Notes: generated from the letters alone by a model not told the origin. Positions 8,241 through 16,970 are shown, counted from the first letter of the stretch. The stretch is DNA of 21,364 nt from JADJPL01 sp041183125 (GCA_041183125.1 JBEGMH010000084.1:1-21364); one strand, 5' to 3'. Made by a program: numbers and translations.

Positions 8241-10514
8241 ATGCGCAACATCCTCTGCACCCTGACGGTAGCTATCTTTTTTCTGCTCTTGCCTGAAGGC
8301 ACGGAGGCCCGGCACATCATCGGGGGGAATATAACCTATCGCTGTCTGGGCGAGGGGGATTACGAATTCACCCTGACCGTGTATCGCGACTGTACTTGTA
8401 CGGGGTGTGCCACCCTCGACGAGCTGGCCTTCATCGCGATCTACCGCTGTGGGGGCGGCACCAACTGTTCTGCCCTGGGGCAGCGCGATTTCATCGCGAG
8501 GCTCAATGTGCCGTTAGGGAGCCGGAACAACGTGGACCAACCCAAGTACCCCTGCCTGATTCCACCCAACATCTGCGTGGAGCGCGGGGTCTACACCTTT
8601 ACGCTGAGCCGGTACAATATCCGGCTACCGCTTTCGGATGACAGCTATCATGTTTCATACCAGAGATGTTGCCGCAACGTGACCATCAACAATATTGTCG
8701 CCCCCGGCGATGTGGGCTCGACCTATACGATTGAAATCACGCCGGAGGCGCAGCGCAAGTGCAACAACAGCCCTACTTTCAACCAGTTTCCCCCCACCGT
8801 TATTTGTGCCGATGCTCCGTTAATGTTTGATCATTCGGCGAAAGACCCGGACGGCGACCAGTTGGTGTACAGCTTTTGCGCTCCGCTGACCGGGGGCGGC
8901 CCGGCGACGCAAAACGCGCTTATCAGCGGGAGTTGTTCGGGAGCGTATCCCAACCCTGCTTGTCCGCCTCCTTACGGGAATGTAACCTTCATACAGCCCC
9001 TCTATACCCCGGTAGCACCGATGGGGGGCAACCCGGTCGTGCGCATAGACCCCAACACCGGGTTGATCACTGGAACACCCCGCCTTCAGGGGCAGTTCGT
9101 AGTAGGGGTCTGCGTGGAAGAGTTTGACAAAGTCACCGGAAAACTGCTCAGCAAAGTGTTCCGGGATTTCCAGTTCAACGTGGCTGCCTGCGACCCAACG
9201 GTAGTGGCCGATATCAAAGAGAACCGGGTCATCAAAGACAAGGAGTTTTTGGTCAACTCCTGCGGGAAAACGGATATCAAGTTTGTCAATGAAAGCTATC
9301 AACGCCAGTACATCAACGCGTATGAATGGACCTTCAACATTGGAGGGCAGAAGGTGGTGTCCAAAGATTGGGAGCCCACGGTCACGTTTCCCGGGGTGGG
9401 TACCTACAACGGCACCCTGGTACTGAACCCCAACACGTCCTGTGGCGATACCGCGCGGATATTTGTCCAAATATTCCCCGACATCACGGCGGATTTCGAC
9501 TACGCGTACGATACCTGTGTGGCCGGACCCGTGTCGTTTACCGACAAATCCAGTACGCGGAGCGTATTGACCGACTGGAACTGGAAATTTGGGGACGGGG
9601 CCACCGGATCCGGAAAAAAAACGGAGCATACCTATAAAAAGCCCGGGAACATCCCGGTGACGCTGACCGTGCGCGATACCAACGAGTGTACGGCAGAAAA
9701 GACGAGGGATATCCCGTATTTTCCGGTTCCTGCGCTTCTGGTCATTGCGCCCAGCAGTTTTAAAGGATGTGCCCCGGTGGACATATTTTTTCAAAACCTG
9801 TCGTTCCCGGTAGATACAACCTACAAGATCCGTTGGAAATTCGGGGATGGGAAGGAGGGCAACCAAATCAGTCCTACGCACCGCTACGAACAACCCGGCA
9901 CCTACACCGTTGACCTGGAGTTGGTTTCCCCGATAGGCTGTAAAACGGATACGACGTTCAAGAGCCTCATCACGGTTTTTGAGGGCCCTGAAGCGGATTT
10001 TACCTACGCACCGGAGGAGCTGAGCAACCTGAACCCCAACGCACAATTCACCGACCAATCGCAGCGGGCGATTCGCTGGTTCTGGGATTTTGGAGACGGA
10101 ACGACTTCGCGCGACATGAACCCTGCCCATACTTTTGCCGATACAGGCACTTACCAAGTTGCGCTGGTCGTGACCCACCGAAGCGGATGTACCGATACCC
10201 TGGTACAGACCCTGGACGTAAAGCCTTTGGTTTCGTATTTTTTGCCCAATGCATTCACTCCCAACGAAGATGCTGTCAATGATACGTTCAAAGGCACAGG
10301 GATTTTGGCGGGAATACGCAATTTCAACTTCCAGATCTGGAACCGCTGGGGAGGTTTGGTGTTTAGTACCGATGACCCGGATGCGGAGTGGAATGGCCGC
10401 AACCTTCAATCGGGCGAGGAAGCACCCCCGGGGGTCTATGTCGTGCTGGTGACGTTTACAAGCCCTAGAGGGGAAGCCCACGAATACAAAGGCTTCGTCA
10501 CTTTAATCCGGTAG
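8241..10514 (+). CDS. Secreted PKD-domain protein with type B T9SS sorting domain (paralogue 2)
   Basis: The ATG at 8241 gives the signal peptide MRNILCTLTVAIFFLLLPEG, with cleavage near TEA before RHIIGGNITYRCLG. An in-frame extension to 8196 overlaps the previous gene and is rejected. The protein is collinear with its neighbour and also exactly 757 aa. The N-terminal domain has YRDCTCTGC, YQRCCRN, CNNSP, DHSAKDPDGDQLVY and GQFVVGVCVEEF. PKD core Trp residues are at 448 (WKFGDG), 532 (WKFGDG) and 615 (WDFGDG). The type B sorting domain (about 666-757) reads FLPNAFTPNEDAVNDTF, IWNRWGGLVFST, GVYVVLVT, GFVTLIR, with NEDA in place of the usual NGDG. It is almost certainly co-transcribed with paralogue 1. 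The two proteins probably arose by tandem duplication and have diverged substantially. Confidence 0.9.
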   Translation: MRNILCTLTVAIFFLLLPEGTEARHIIGGNITYRCLGEGDYEFTLTVYRDCTCTGCATLDELAFIAIYRCGGGTNCSALGQRDFIARLNVPLGSRNNVDQPKYPCLIPPNICVERGVYTFTLSRYNIRLPLSDDSYHVSYQRCCRNVTINNIVAPGDVGSTYTIEITPEAQRKCNNSPTFNQFPPTVICADAPLMFDHSAKDPDGDQLVYSFCAPLTGGGPATQNALISGSCSGAYPNPACPPPYGNVTFIQPLYTPVAPMGGNPVVRIDPNTGLITGTPRLQGQFVVGVCVEEFDKVTGKLLSKVFRDFQFNVAACDPTVVADIKENRVIKDKEFLVNSCGKTDIKFVNESYQRQYINAYEWTFNIGGQKVVSKDWEPTVTFPGVGTYNGTLVLNPNTSCGDTARIFVQIFPDITADFDYAYDTCVAGPVSFTDKSSTRSVLTDWNWKFGDGATGSGKKTEHTYKKPGNIPVTLTVRDTNECTAEKTRDIPYFPVPALLVIAPSSFKGCAPVDIFFQNLSFPVDTTYKIRWKFGDGKEGNQISPTHRYEQPGTYTVDLELVSPIGCKTDTTFKSLITVFEGPEADFTYAPEELSNLNPNAQFTDQSQRAIRWFWDFGDGTTSRDMNPAHTFADTGTYQVALVVTHRSGCTDTLVQTLDVKPLVSYFLPNAFTPNEDAVNDTFKGTGILAGIRNFNFQIWNRWGGLVFSTDDPDAEWNGRNLQSGEEAPPGVYVVLVTFTSPRGEAHEYKGFVTLIR

Positions 10515-10550
10515 AGGGAAATTTATTTTTGGAAAGTGAAATTTAGGCTA

Positions 10551-10580
10551 CTGTTTTTTACTGTAAATTCCTTACCTTTG
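10551..10580 (+). promoter_or_regulatory. Promoter of rplS
   Basis: The -7 element TACCTTTG (10573-10580) is a perfect TAnnTTTG. A weak -33 (CTG at 10551-10553) is 19 bases upstream. A second -7 match, TATTTTTG, lies at 10524-10531, so two start sites are possible. The spacer after the PKD operon has no clear terminator. Confidence 0.5.
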
Positions 10581-10618
10581 CACGGCTTATTAAAGACGCA
10601 TCATTTTTAAACATTTTT

Positions 10619-10981
10619 ATGGCAATGGACGCGATTAAATTTGTACACGAACAGTTGACCCCGGCCAGGGAATTCCCCTCTTTTCGCCCTGGTGATAACA
10701 TCGTGGTGAACTATAAGATCATTGAAGGCGATAAAGAGCGTATCCAGGCCTTCCGCGGGGATGTAATCCAGATTAAGGGAGATGGTTCCACAAAAACCTT
10801 CACCGTACGCAAAGTATCCAACGGGGTTGGGGTAGAGCGCATCTTCCCGTTCGCTTCCCCGAATATCAGCGAAATACAGCTCTTGAAGCGGGGCAAAGTC
10901 CGCCGTGCCCGCCTGTTCTACCTGCGCGAGTTGCTCGGCAAGAAAGCGCGTATCAAGGAAAGGAAATACACTAAGGCATAG
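10619..10981 (+). CDS. rplS: 50S ribosomal protein L19
   Basis: The 120-aa protein has the L19 signature: FRPGDNIVVNYKIIEGDKER, IQAFRGDVIQIKGDG, TFTVRKVSNGVGVERIFPFA, SPNISEIQLLKRGKVRRARL and FYLRELLGKKARIKE. L19 sits at the 30S-50S interface of the large ribosomal subunit. The length is normal. The ATG at 10619 precedes a second ATG at 10625 (MDAIKFV), and either could be used. In many bacteria rplS follows trmD and rimM, but here it is a single gene behind an unrelated surface-protein operon. It is followed by two strong hairpins. Confidence 0.97.
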   Translation: MAMDAIKFVHEQLTPAREFPSFRPGDNIVVNYKIIEGDKERIQAFRGDVIQIKGDGSTKTFTVRKVSNGVGVERIFPFASPNISEIQLLKRGKVRRARLFYLRELLGKKARIKERKYTKA

Positions 10982-11043
10982 TAAAGCAGCTGGTAGGCAG
11001 GCTTCCCTGCGGTACCGCTCCCTTTGCATACGCTGCCAAACAC

Positions 11044-11100
11044 AAAGCGCTTTTTCGAGGTAAGTTCCCTTTTTTTAGGGAATCCTCGAAAAAGCGCTTT
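11044..11100. terminator. Strong hairpin after rplS (17-bp outer stem)
   Basis: AAAGCGCTTTTTCGAGG (11044-11060) pairs perfectly with CCTCGAAAAAGCGCTTT (11084-11100). An inner stem TTCCCT/AGGGAA (11065-11070 with 11077-11082) closes a six-T loop. Five T residues follow at 11098-11102 on the plus strand. The plus-strand side suits termination of rplS. The outer arm itself contains short runs of A and T, so it may work in both directions. Confidence 0.8.
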
Positions 11101-11106
11101 TTCGTT

Positions 11107-11123
11107 GGACCTGTTGCGAGGGG
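11107..11123 (+). repeat. Dispersed 17-base motif, copy 2 (left arm of a hairpin)
   Basis: GGACCTGTTGCGAGGGG lies here, facing the inverted copy at 11154-11170. See the finding on the motif family. Confidence 0.6.
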
Positions 11124-11165
11124 CCAAAAAGGGCTTTCTTCCCATCTTGCCGACCCCTCGCAACA
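11112..11165. terminator. Second inverted repeat between rplS and the 1823-aa gene
   Basis: TGTTGCGAGGGG (11112-11123) pairs perfectly over 12 bases with CCCCTCGCAACA (11154-11165) around a 30-base loop. After one mismatch, three further pairs extend the stem outward. It lies just past the stop of the minus-strand 1823-aa gene, so it probably ends that transcript; no clear T-run follows, so the mechanism is uncertain. Confidence 0.55.
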
Positions 11166-11170
11166 AGTCT
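11154..11170 (-). repeat. Dispersed 17-base motif, copy 3 (right arm of a hairpin)
   Basis: The minus strand reads AGACTTGTTGCGAGGGG. On the plus strand the following bases GTT extend the similarity to the copy at 16930-16946. Confidence 0.6.
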
Positions 11171-11185
11171 GTTGTACAAACTGAC

Positions 11186-14100
11186 CTACAGTTTGATGAG
11201 CCGTACGCTCTGGGTATATGCTTTACCCGATATACGGATCAAGTAGGCTCCTGGTTTTTGTGTGCTCAAATCTATGTCCCACTCGTTGATGCCCGGCACG
11301 GCGAGTATCTGGCTCGTTTCCAGTAGGGCTCCGTTCAGCGAGAATACCTCCACTCTTATCGGTTCATATTCGTCACCCGGGAGAAAGAATACTGCGCGGG
11401 CCCTATCCTGAACGGGGTTGGGCGCTACTCGAAGGGACAACCCGCCTGTTGTTCTTTCCCGATAGGTATCCCGTTGGGTAGGAGGTTCACTACTGGTTTC
11501 AGCTAAATCGGGTCGGGCTTGGACGGAGCTGCGCACCTGGACACCCACAAAATTAGAAGACAGGGCATTGCAGTTATCGCTCATGGGGGAAGCCCCGACG
11601 ACAGCCCCGGGGGCGGCCAACAGGGTACCCGTATAGGAAAGCCCCCAGATCCGGTAATTGCCGACCGGGAGGGCATCCAGGTTAATGCTGTCTTTGAGGT
11701 GTACAGATATAATTTCATCGCTGACCGAGGTGAGGAGATAGGCGTAGGGGGCATTGGGAGCAGCGTTTGCCCGCCCGATGCGATAGACGTCCGCTTTCGT
11801 GTCGGCCCGGTTAACGGTTACGCTGTTCAAGCTGTCGCCGATAAAGACGGTACCTCCCTTGGGTTGTTCTGCGATCACGGTGATGTAGGGGTCGGACAAG
11901 TCAAAACAGCCGGTACTCATGCGGTCCACCCCTATCGTATCGTTGAACTGCCCGAGGAAGTTGCCGGCATACGATACCCCCCAGATCCGGTACACCCCGG
12001 GGCCTATATCTTCGAAGTCAATCAGCGGGTTTTGCACGTTGGGGAAGATAATCCGGTTCTGTGCATTGGTGATGAGGAGCCGGTACTCGGATTCGGGCGT
12101 GGGTTTGGGTACGTTCACGATGACCAGGTCGAATAACTGGTCGCCGGGGCAGGTCGCCACGGTCGTTTCCCCAAAAATCGTGCTCAGTGCGCCCCCCTCC
12201 ACTTCTGCACCCCGGGTAATCTGGATGGAGTTGCCGGAAAGCTGGTGGCAGCTCGACGCCAATATGCGGCCGGATTGGAGCGTATCGCCGGGTTTGACCA
12301 GCAGGTTGCCGGTATAGGAGAGCCCTTGTACCCGGTAGGTGCCCATAGGCCTGGACTTCAGGTTCAACAGCCCATTGCGCGATATCTCCAGCAGTACGCC
12401 AAACCGGTTGCTGAGCAGATACACATACCCTGCCCTGGGTGGGGTTGCCGTAGCTACCTGAACAGCAGCCCCGTCGCGTCCGGGGCAGAAAGACAGATCC
12501 GCTGTGCTGCCTGCAATCTGTATAGTACTGCTTGCGGGGGCTTCCCGGATGATGGTGACGTAGTTATCGGAAAGCTCGTAGCATCCGTTGGAAGGGACGG
12601 CCGTGAGCAGGTTGCGGTTCCGGATAGAGGTATAGGTACCCGTAAAAGACAGGCCCCAGATGCGCAGCTCGCGGAACCCTGCATTTTCAAAATTTTGTAC
12701 GTTGCCTGTCAGTTCTGCTAATACCAAATTAGACGAGTTCGTGAGGATGTAGCGGTATCCGCTGCCGACCCCCCTTGAGGAATTGGAAAAAGAGATGGAA
12801 TCCGGGCGGTTATCGCCGATACAGACATAAATAGGGCCTTCGTCAAAGCCCTCTGCCCGCACCGTGCCCCCGTCTACCGACTGAAAGCCGAAAGGTGCCG
12901 GGGCCGACAACTCAAAGCAGTCGGTAGAAAGTGCGCTGCTGTCTATGCGCGTTCCCAGGCTGAGCCTCGTGGTACCCGTGTAGGCGAGGCCCCAGAACCT
13001 GTACTGTCCTCCGCGGAGGCTGTCTAAGGGGACATTCATCTCGCGGTACGTCGCTGTATCCGGTACCGATCCTTCCGGGAAGGAATAGACCAGGCGGTTG
13101 AGGGTATCGGTGGCGAGGAACACATAAGGCGTTCGGCCAGCCTGGCTGGTGCGGATGACGAGCCGTTTAGAGGCACTGCCCGCTCCGCCGGAGCAGAGCA
13201 GGCTGTTGTCAGAGCCCGTCAAGACTGGCTGTATGCTTCCCGCTTTAGGCTTTTCCTTATAAATCTGTACGGTATTGGTACTCAAGGTATAGCAGGTAGT
13301 GGCGAGCGATGCGTTCAGGGAAAGGCCCGGTTTGGCGAGTAGGGTTCCGTTGTAGGTCAGGGCTTTGGCCAGGTAGAGGCCGGCGGGCATAGAATCGAGG
13401 TAAAAGATGGCGGAATCTGCGACCCTAAGGATACGTCCGGTACTGTCGGCTAATAAAAAGGTGGTCGTACCCCCCAGGGCATCGGCGGCTTGGAGGGATA
13501 TCTTTTGGGATTGGGTACCGCCGGGGCAGAAGAACTCCCGGGTAGCCCCGTTGCCCAGGCTGACCGTAGCGGCCAGGGGGGAGGTCCAGTTGATGGTCAG
13601 GGCGTTGGAAGACAGGGAGTAACAGCGCTCAGCCATGGGTGCGCGGGCCGGGTTGAAACCAGGTTTGGCATTTAGGGTGCCCGAATAGGCCAAACCCCAG
13701 ATTTGATACGATCCTTCCGGGACTCCTTGCAGGCTGATAGAATCCGGGCCACCCACGGCTACGACGATCCCGCTGTTGTTTACGGCGAGGATGGCGTACT
13801 TCTCCGATTGCGACCCGATGCGTTGGAAGCGCAGGGCGGTATTGCCCTGCTCTTGGGGGCAGATATAGCGTTCTTCGCGGGAGCCGTCGGCATATACGAT
13901 GAAGCCGCCCCGCACCAGTTCGTTGAACAAAGAGACATAATTGTCGGATAAGTCGTAGCAGCGGTCGGAAATATTAGCTGACCGGATATCCATTCCGGGG
14001 CGGAGGTTGAGGGTACCGGTGAACGAAACCCCGTAGACCCGGTATCCTCCCATGGGCATGATGCTGATGTCAAAGCTGGAGCCGGACAGTACCAGTACGA

Positions 14101-16657
14101 CCTGGTCTTTATCGTTGGTCAATACATAGCGGTAGGGCAGGGACGTGGCACTGCTGTTGAGAAAAGAGATAAACCCGGAGCCTTGGCCGAGGCATAGGCT
14201 AAACGAGGTAGCCCCACTGGACAGGCGCAGGGTTCCCCCGTCGGTGCGTTCCAGTTCGACGCGGATGAAGGAATCGGAGAGGTCATAGCAGCCCGATGCC
14301 AGTACCGCCTCCTGAAGGATTTGGCCTGGCTGGGCGAGGAGGGTACCGGAGTAGGCTACGCGCCAAGCCCGGAGCTTGCCTGGTTTATATCCTTCGAAGG
14401 AGAAGGAAGCGCTATTGGACACCAGGAGGATGCGGTTGAGCGTATCCGTGAGGATATGGGCATAATTTCCCGGGGCGACGGCTGGGGCTATGGTCAGGGT
14501 ACTGGCACCGCCCGGGTCAATGCACCCGCTGAAGGAGGATTCGCCCGTAGAGGTGGAAATGGGGCCTACGGCTACCACCCCCCGCGTTACGGTGACATAA
14601 TTTTCCGACAGGGAGTAGCAGATGGATCCATGTGCGGTGGTTTCCAGTTGGCTTCCTGCGGTAGTCGTCAAGGTACCGCTATAGGCCAGGCCCCAGATGC
14701 GGAAGGTTCCCGCATCGCTTTTTTCCAGCACCACTTTATCGTCGCGGAAGATGCGGACCACCCGGTTGGCGGTGTCGGTGAGGAGGTAAGCGTAGGCTTG
14801 AATGCTTTTGGCAGTGTTGGCCATGGGCAGGGTATTTCCACTACTGCCATCGGAGCAAAGGCTGCGGGCGTTGCCCCCTTCTTGAAAAGCGACGCGGGCC
14901 CCGTCGAGGATGTATTTGTTTACCGGTAAGAAGGTATCGGACAAGTCAGCGCAGCCGCTTGCAAAAGAGATTGCGTTTTGAACAGGCGTCCCGGCGGGTA
15001 CCGAAAAAGAACCCGTAAACGCGAGGGCATAGATGCGATAGGAGCCATGCGGGAAGGGGGTGAAATCAAAAACGCCACTTTCGGAAACCAGGAGTATAGC
15101 TTCTTCGTCATCGGTGAGGAGGAAGCGGAGGTTGCCGTTGCCCGATGCTGAAACCCGGATGGCTCCCGGGTTTTTGCCCCCTACAAAACAGAGGTCTTCC
15201 CGGGTTTTTCCGCTGCTGAGGCTTACCTGCCCGGCTTGGGGGTTTTCTTTTACCACCCGCACGGGCGTATTGGTGAAAGCCAGGCAGGGGATAGTGGCGC
15301 TGGCCTTTCGGATGCTTTCACCCGGTTTGAGGTTGAGCTGGCTTTCATAACTCACTCCATAGACCAAGTTTACCCTTCCGGGGAGTTGGGCGAAATCAAT
15401 GGCGGTATTGGAAGGGAAAATACCCAGTGTAATTTCATTTTCATCACATACCACCAGGGAAGACGCGTAGCCCGGGAAAGGGTTGGTCAGGAAGGAGAGC
15501 CGGTCGGGGAGGGCATCGTTGAGGCAGATGAGGGTATCGGATTTTCCATGTTGGGTTTTGATATCCCCCGGGGCCACGGCGAAGAGCTCTATTTCCAGAA
15601 AGTTGGTGGACAAGGCGTAGCAATTGTCGCTGAGTGGGTATTCCAGTATGCTGAGCGCCGGGTTGGTCTGGAGGTTTCCGGAAAAAGAGAGCCCCCAGAG
15701 GCGGTATTGTCCGCTGGGGAGGGCTGTAACATCGAGAGAAGCACCGGATATCGAGCGGATGAACCGGTTATCGGAAGCCCGTGTCAGGAGGTAGGTATAT
15801 TGGGCGACGGAGCTGGAGGAAGTGGAGAGGGCCAGGATAGGGTTGCGGGGGTCGCCGATGCACTGGCGGATTTTTTGGAGGCCTCCGGGAAAGCTGATGC
15901 GCCCGCCGTCGGGGCGTGCGGGGTAGGCGAGGAGGAAGTTGTCGGAGAGGTCGGAACATTCCGTATTCAGGTTGGCGTCTTGTATGCGCTGGCCGATGAC
16001 TTGTTCCAGGGGTTTGGAAGAAGATACCGCCCAGATGCGGCGTGGCGTTTCGCTTCCTTCAAAGTTGTATTCAGGTTGGTTGACGACATCCAGGATGAGG
16101 TCTTGCTCGTCGGTGATCAGGTAGTAATTTTGTGCATCGTTGGATGCGGGCACGAAGCGGAGCAGGTCTGGGTTCCGGTCACCGGGGCAGGTTGCCCGTT
16201 TATCGCCGCCTCCTTCGAAGGACAAGGTACCGGCCTTGGGGGAGAGGGAAGAGACGGTTATAAAATTGGCTGACAAGCCATAACACTGTTTGCCCAGGGC
16301 TTGTGTAAAAGCGTTCATGCCGGGTTTGGCCAGCAGGTTGCCTAAGAAAGAAAGCACATAGACGCGGAATTTCCCCCGGGGGAGGGCATCGAAGTCAATA
16401 GAAAGGCGGTAAGAGACCATTTGGATGACCCCTGCCTCATCCGTGACGAGGATTACGTAGGGTAGGCCCAGGGAAGATGACCTAAACGTCAGGACGCTGG
16501 GCAGCCGGTCTGCATTGCAGAGCGTTACCAGGGAGCTCCCGCCCGTACTGAGCGAGATGCGCGTTTGGGTACCGCAGGCCCCGGTTTGCTGGGCCAATAT
16601 TCCAGTTGTGCCCAGGATTAGGAAAGCGCAAAAGGATATGTAGCGAAGAAACATCAT
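11186..16657 (-). CDS. Giant secreted repeat protein (1823 aa) with type A T9SS sorting domain
   Basis: The protein starts MMFLRYISFCAFLILGTTGI with cleavage near LAQ. Residues about 24-1710 are about 15 copies of a domain of roughly 112 residues. Each copy has a segment like YxYLLTDxxNRIL, then (L/M)PxGxYRIWGLSYTGTLLxxPG, then CYxLSDNYVxV, a Gly-Gly strand, and a Cys early in the next unit. One Cys before LS and one near the copy start recur, which suggests disulphides. After a Thr/Glu/Pro-rich linker, residues about 1740-1823 form a type A T9SS sorting domain (VAPNPVQDRARAVF, VEVFSLNGALLETSQ, PGAYLIRISG, QSVRLIKL). I do not recognise the repeat as a named family. An adhesive or surface-layer role is inference. 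It is divergent from the 888-aa gene. Confidence 0.9.
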   Translation of the reverse strand: MMFLRYISFCAFLILGTTGILAQQTGACGTQTRISLSTGGSSLVTLCNADRLPSVLTFRSSSLGLPYVILVTDEAGVIQMVSYRLSIDFDALPRGKFRVYVLSFLGNLLAKPGMNAFTQALGKQCYGLSANFITVSSLSPKAGTLSFEGGGDKRATCPGDRNPDLLRFVPASNDAQNYYLITDEQDLILDVVNQPEYNFEGSETPRRIWAVSSSKPLEQVIGQRIQDANLNTECSDLSDNFLLAYPARPDGGRISFPGGLQKIRQCIGDPRNPILALSTSSSSVAQYTYLLTRASDNRFIRSISGASLDVTALPSGQYRLWGLSFSGNLQTNPALSILEYPLSDNCYALSTNFLEIELFAVAPGDIKTQHGKSDTLICLNDALPDRLSFLTNPFPGYASSLVVCDENEITLGIFPSNTAIDFAQLPGRVNLVYGVSYESQLNLKPGESIRKASATIPCLAFTNTPVRVVKENPQAGQVSLSSGKTREDLCFVGGKNPGAIRVSASGNGNLRFLLTDDEEAILLVSESGVFDFTPFPHGSYRIYALAFTGSFSVPAGTPVQNAISFASGCADLSDTFLPVNKYILDGARVAFQEGGNARSLCSDGSSGNTLPMANTAKSIQAYAYLLTDTANRVVRIFRDDKVVLEKSDAGTFRIWGLAYSGTLTTTAGSQLETTAHGSICYSLSENYVTVTRGVVAVGPISTSTGESSFSGCIDPGGASTLTIAPAVAPGNYAHILTDTLNRILLVSNSASFSFEGYKPGKLRAWRVAYSGTLLAQPGQILQEAVLASGCYDLSDSFIRVELERTDGGTLRLSSGATSFSLCLGQGSGFISFLNSSATSLPYRYVLTNDKDQVVLVLSGSSFDISIMPMGGYRVYGVSFTGTLNLRPGMDIRSANISDRCYDLSDNYVSLFNELVRGGFIVYADGSREERYICPQEQGNTALRFQRIGSQSEKYAILAVNNSGIVVAVGGPDSISLQGVPEGSYQIWGLAYSGTLNAKPGFNPARAPMAERCYSLSSNALTINWTSPLAATVSLGNGATREFFCPGGTQSQKISLQAADALGGTTTFLLADSTGRILRVADSAIFYLDSMPAGLYLAKALTYNGTLLAKPGLSLNASLATTCYTLSTNTVQIYKEKPKAGSIQPVLTGSDNSLLCSGGAGSASKRLVIRTSQAGRTPYVFLATDTLNRLVYSFPEGSVPDTATYREMNVPLDSLRGGQYRFWGLAYTGTTRLSLGTRIDSSALSTDCFELSAPAPFGFQSVDGGTVRAEGFDEGPIYVCIGDNRPDSISFSNSSRGVGSGYRYILTNSSNLVLAELTGNVQNFENAGFRELRIWGLSFTGTYTSIRNRNLLTAVPSNGCYELSDNYVTIIREAPASSTIQIAGSTADLSFCPGRDGAAVQVATATPPRAGYVYLLSNRFGVLLEISRNGLLNLKSRPMGTYRVQGLSYTGNLLVKPGDTLQSGRILASSCHQLSGNSIQITRGAEVEGGALSTIFGETTVATCPGDQLFDLVIVNVPKPTPESEYRLLITNAQNRIIFPNVQNPLIDFEDIGPGVYRIWGVSYAGNFLGQFNDTIGVDRMSTGCFDLSDPYITVIAEQPKGGTVFIGDSLNSVTVNRADTKADVYRIGRANAAPNAPYAYLLTSVSDEIISVHLKDSINLDALPVGNYRIWGLSYTGTLLAAPGAVVGASPMSDNCNALSSNFVGVQVRSSVQARPDLAETSSEPPTQRDTYRERTTGGLSLRVAPNPVQDRARAVFFLPGDEYEPIRVEVFSLNGALLETSQILAVPGINEWDIDLSTQKPGAYLIRISGKAYTQSVRLIKL
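11528..16588 (-). repeat. About 15 tandem copies of a ~112-residue coding domain
   Basis: I counted 15 occurrences of the G-x-YRIWGLSYTG-like core followed about 30 residues later by a CYxLSxN-like core. Copies 2, 4 and 11 are the most diverged. The DNA copies are diverged enough that they are not direct nucleotide repeats. Confidence 0.8.
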
Positions 16658-16753
16658 GCGTATCGTTTTTTACCGGTTTCGGGCAGTACGGGATACTGCC
16701 CAGCAGTGGGATGACAAAAGCCGTCTAATGGCAAACAAAAAAGGGGGGCCGTG

Positions 16754-16761
16754 CAAATATA
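16754..16761 (-). promoter_or_regulatory. Candidate -7 box for the 1823-aa gene
   Basis: The minus strand reads TATATTTG, a full TAnnTTTG match. A TTG upstream is only 14 bases away, too close for the usual -33, so the -33 is weak. Transcription from here would give a leader of roughly 90 bases. Confidence 0.45.
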
Positions 16762-16907
16762 ATGCCTTGGAGGCGCAACATCTGAATAAAATAGTAAGAC
16801 TTTTTATCTTTCCGCGTGTTGAAGGGTTGGGGTAGTGTGGGGCTCCGGGTTTTTGTTAAATGTACGCCTATTATCGCGTTTTGTACAAAATGTGCGTTTA
16901 GTAGGAT

Positions 16908-16919
16908 AGACTTGTTTGC
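16908..16919 (+). repeat. Dispersed motif, partial copy 4
   Basis: AGACTTGTTTGC matches the first half of the motif and forms the left arm of an 8-bp inverted repeat with copy 5. Confidence 0.35.
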
Positions 16920-16929
16920 TTCCCGCAGG

Positions 16930-16946
16930 CCCCTTGTAACAAGTCT
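16930..16946 (-). repeat. Dispersed 17-base motif, copy 5
   Basis: The minus strand reads AGACTTGTTACAAGGGG, with two differences from the copy at 11154-11170. It ends 24 bases before the ATG of the 888-aa gene, so it lies in that gene's leader or promoter. Confidence 0.5.
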
Positions 16947-16970
16947 GTTCCTGAAAAAAGTTTTTATCCC

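Larger units (their letters stand above)
16658..16970. other. Divergent spacer between the 1823-aa and 888-aa surface-protein genes
   Basis: The 313 bases hold no convincing gene. They contain a minus-strand -7 box (16754-16761), a short inverted repeat GACTTGTT/AACAAGTC (16909-16916 with 16938-16945) and motif copies, all just upstream of the 888-aa gene. TAGACTTG (16907-16914) is one base off the -7 consensus for the plus-strand gene. Confidence 0.6.

Noticed and set aside
8820..10481. Long minus-strand open frame (553 codons) opposite paralogue 2
   Set aside because: It lies fully antisense to a well-supported PKD/T9SS gene; its translation is Arg/Gly-rich with no family features and is typical of GC-rich antisense frames.
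15236..16273. Plus-strand open frame (345 codons) opposite the giant repeat gene
   Set aside because: Repetitive Gly/Glu/Val translation mirrors the repeat gene on the other strand; no independent coding evidence.
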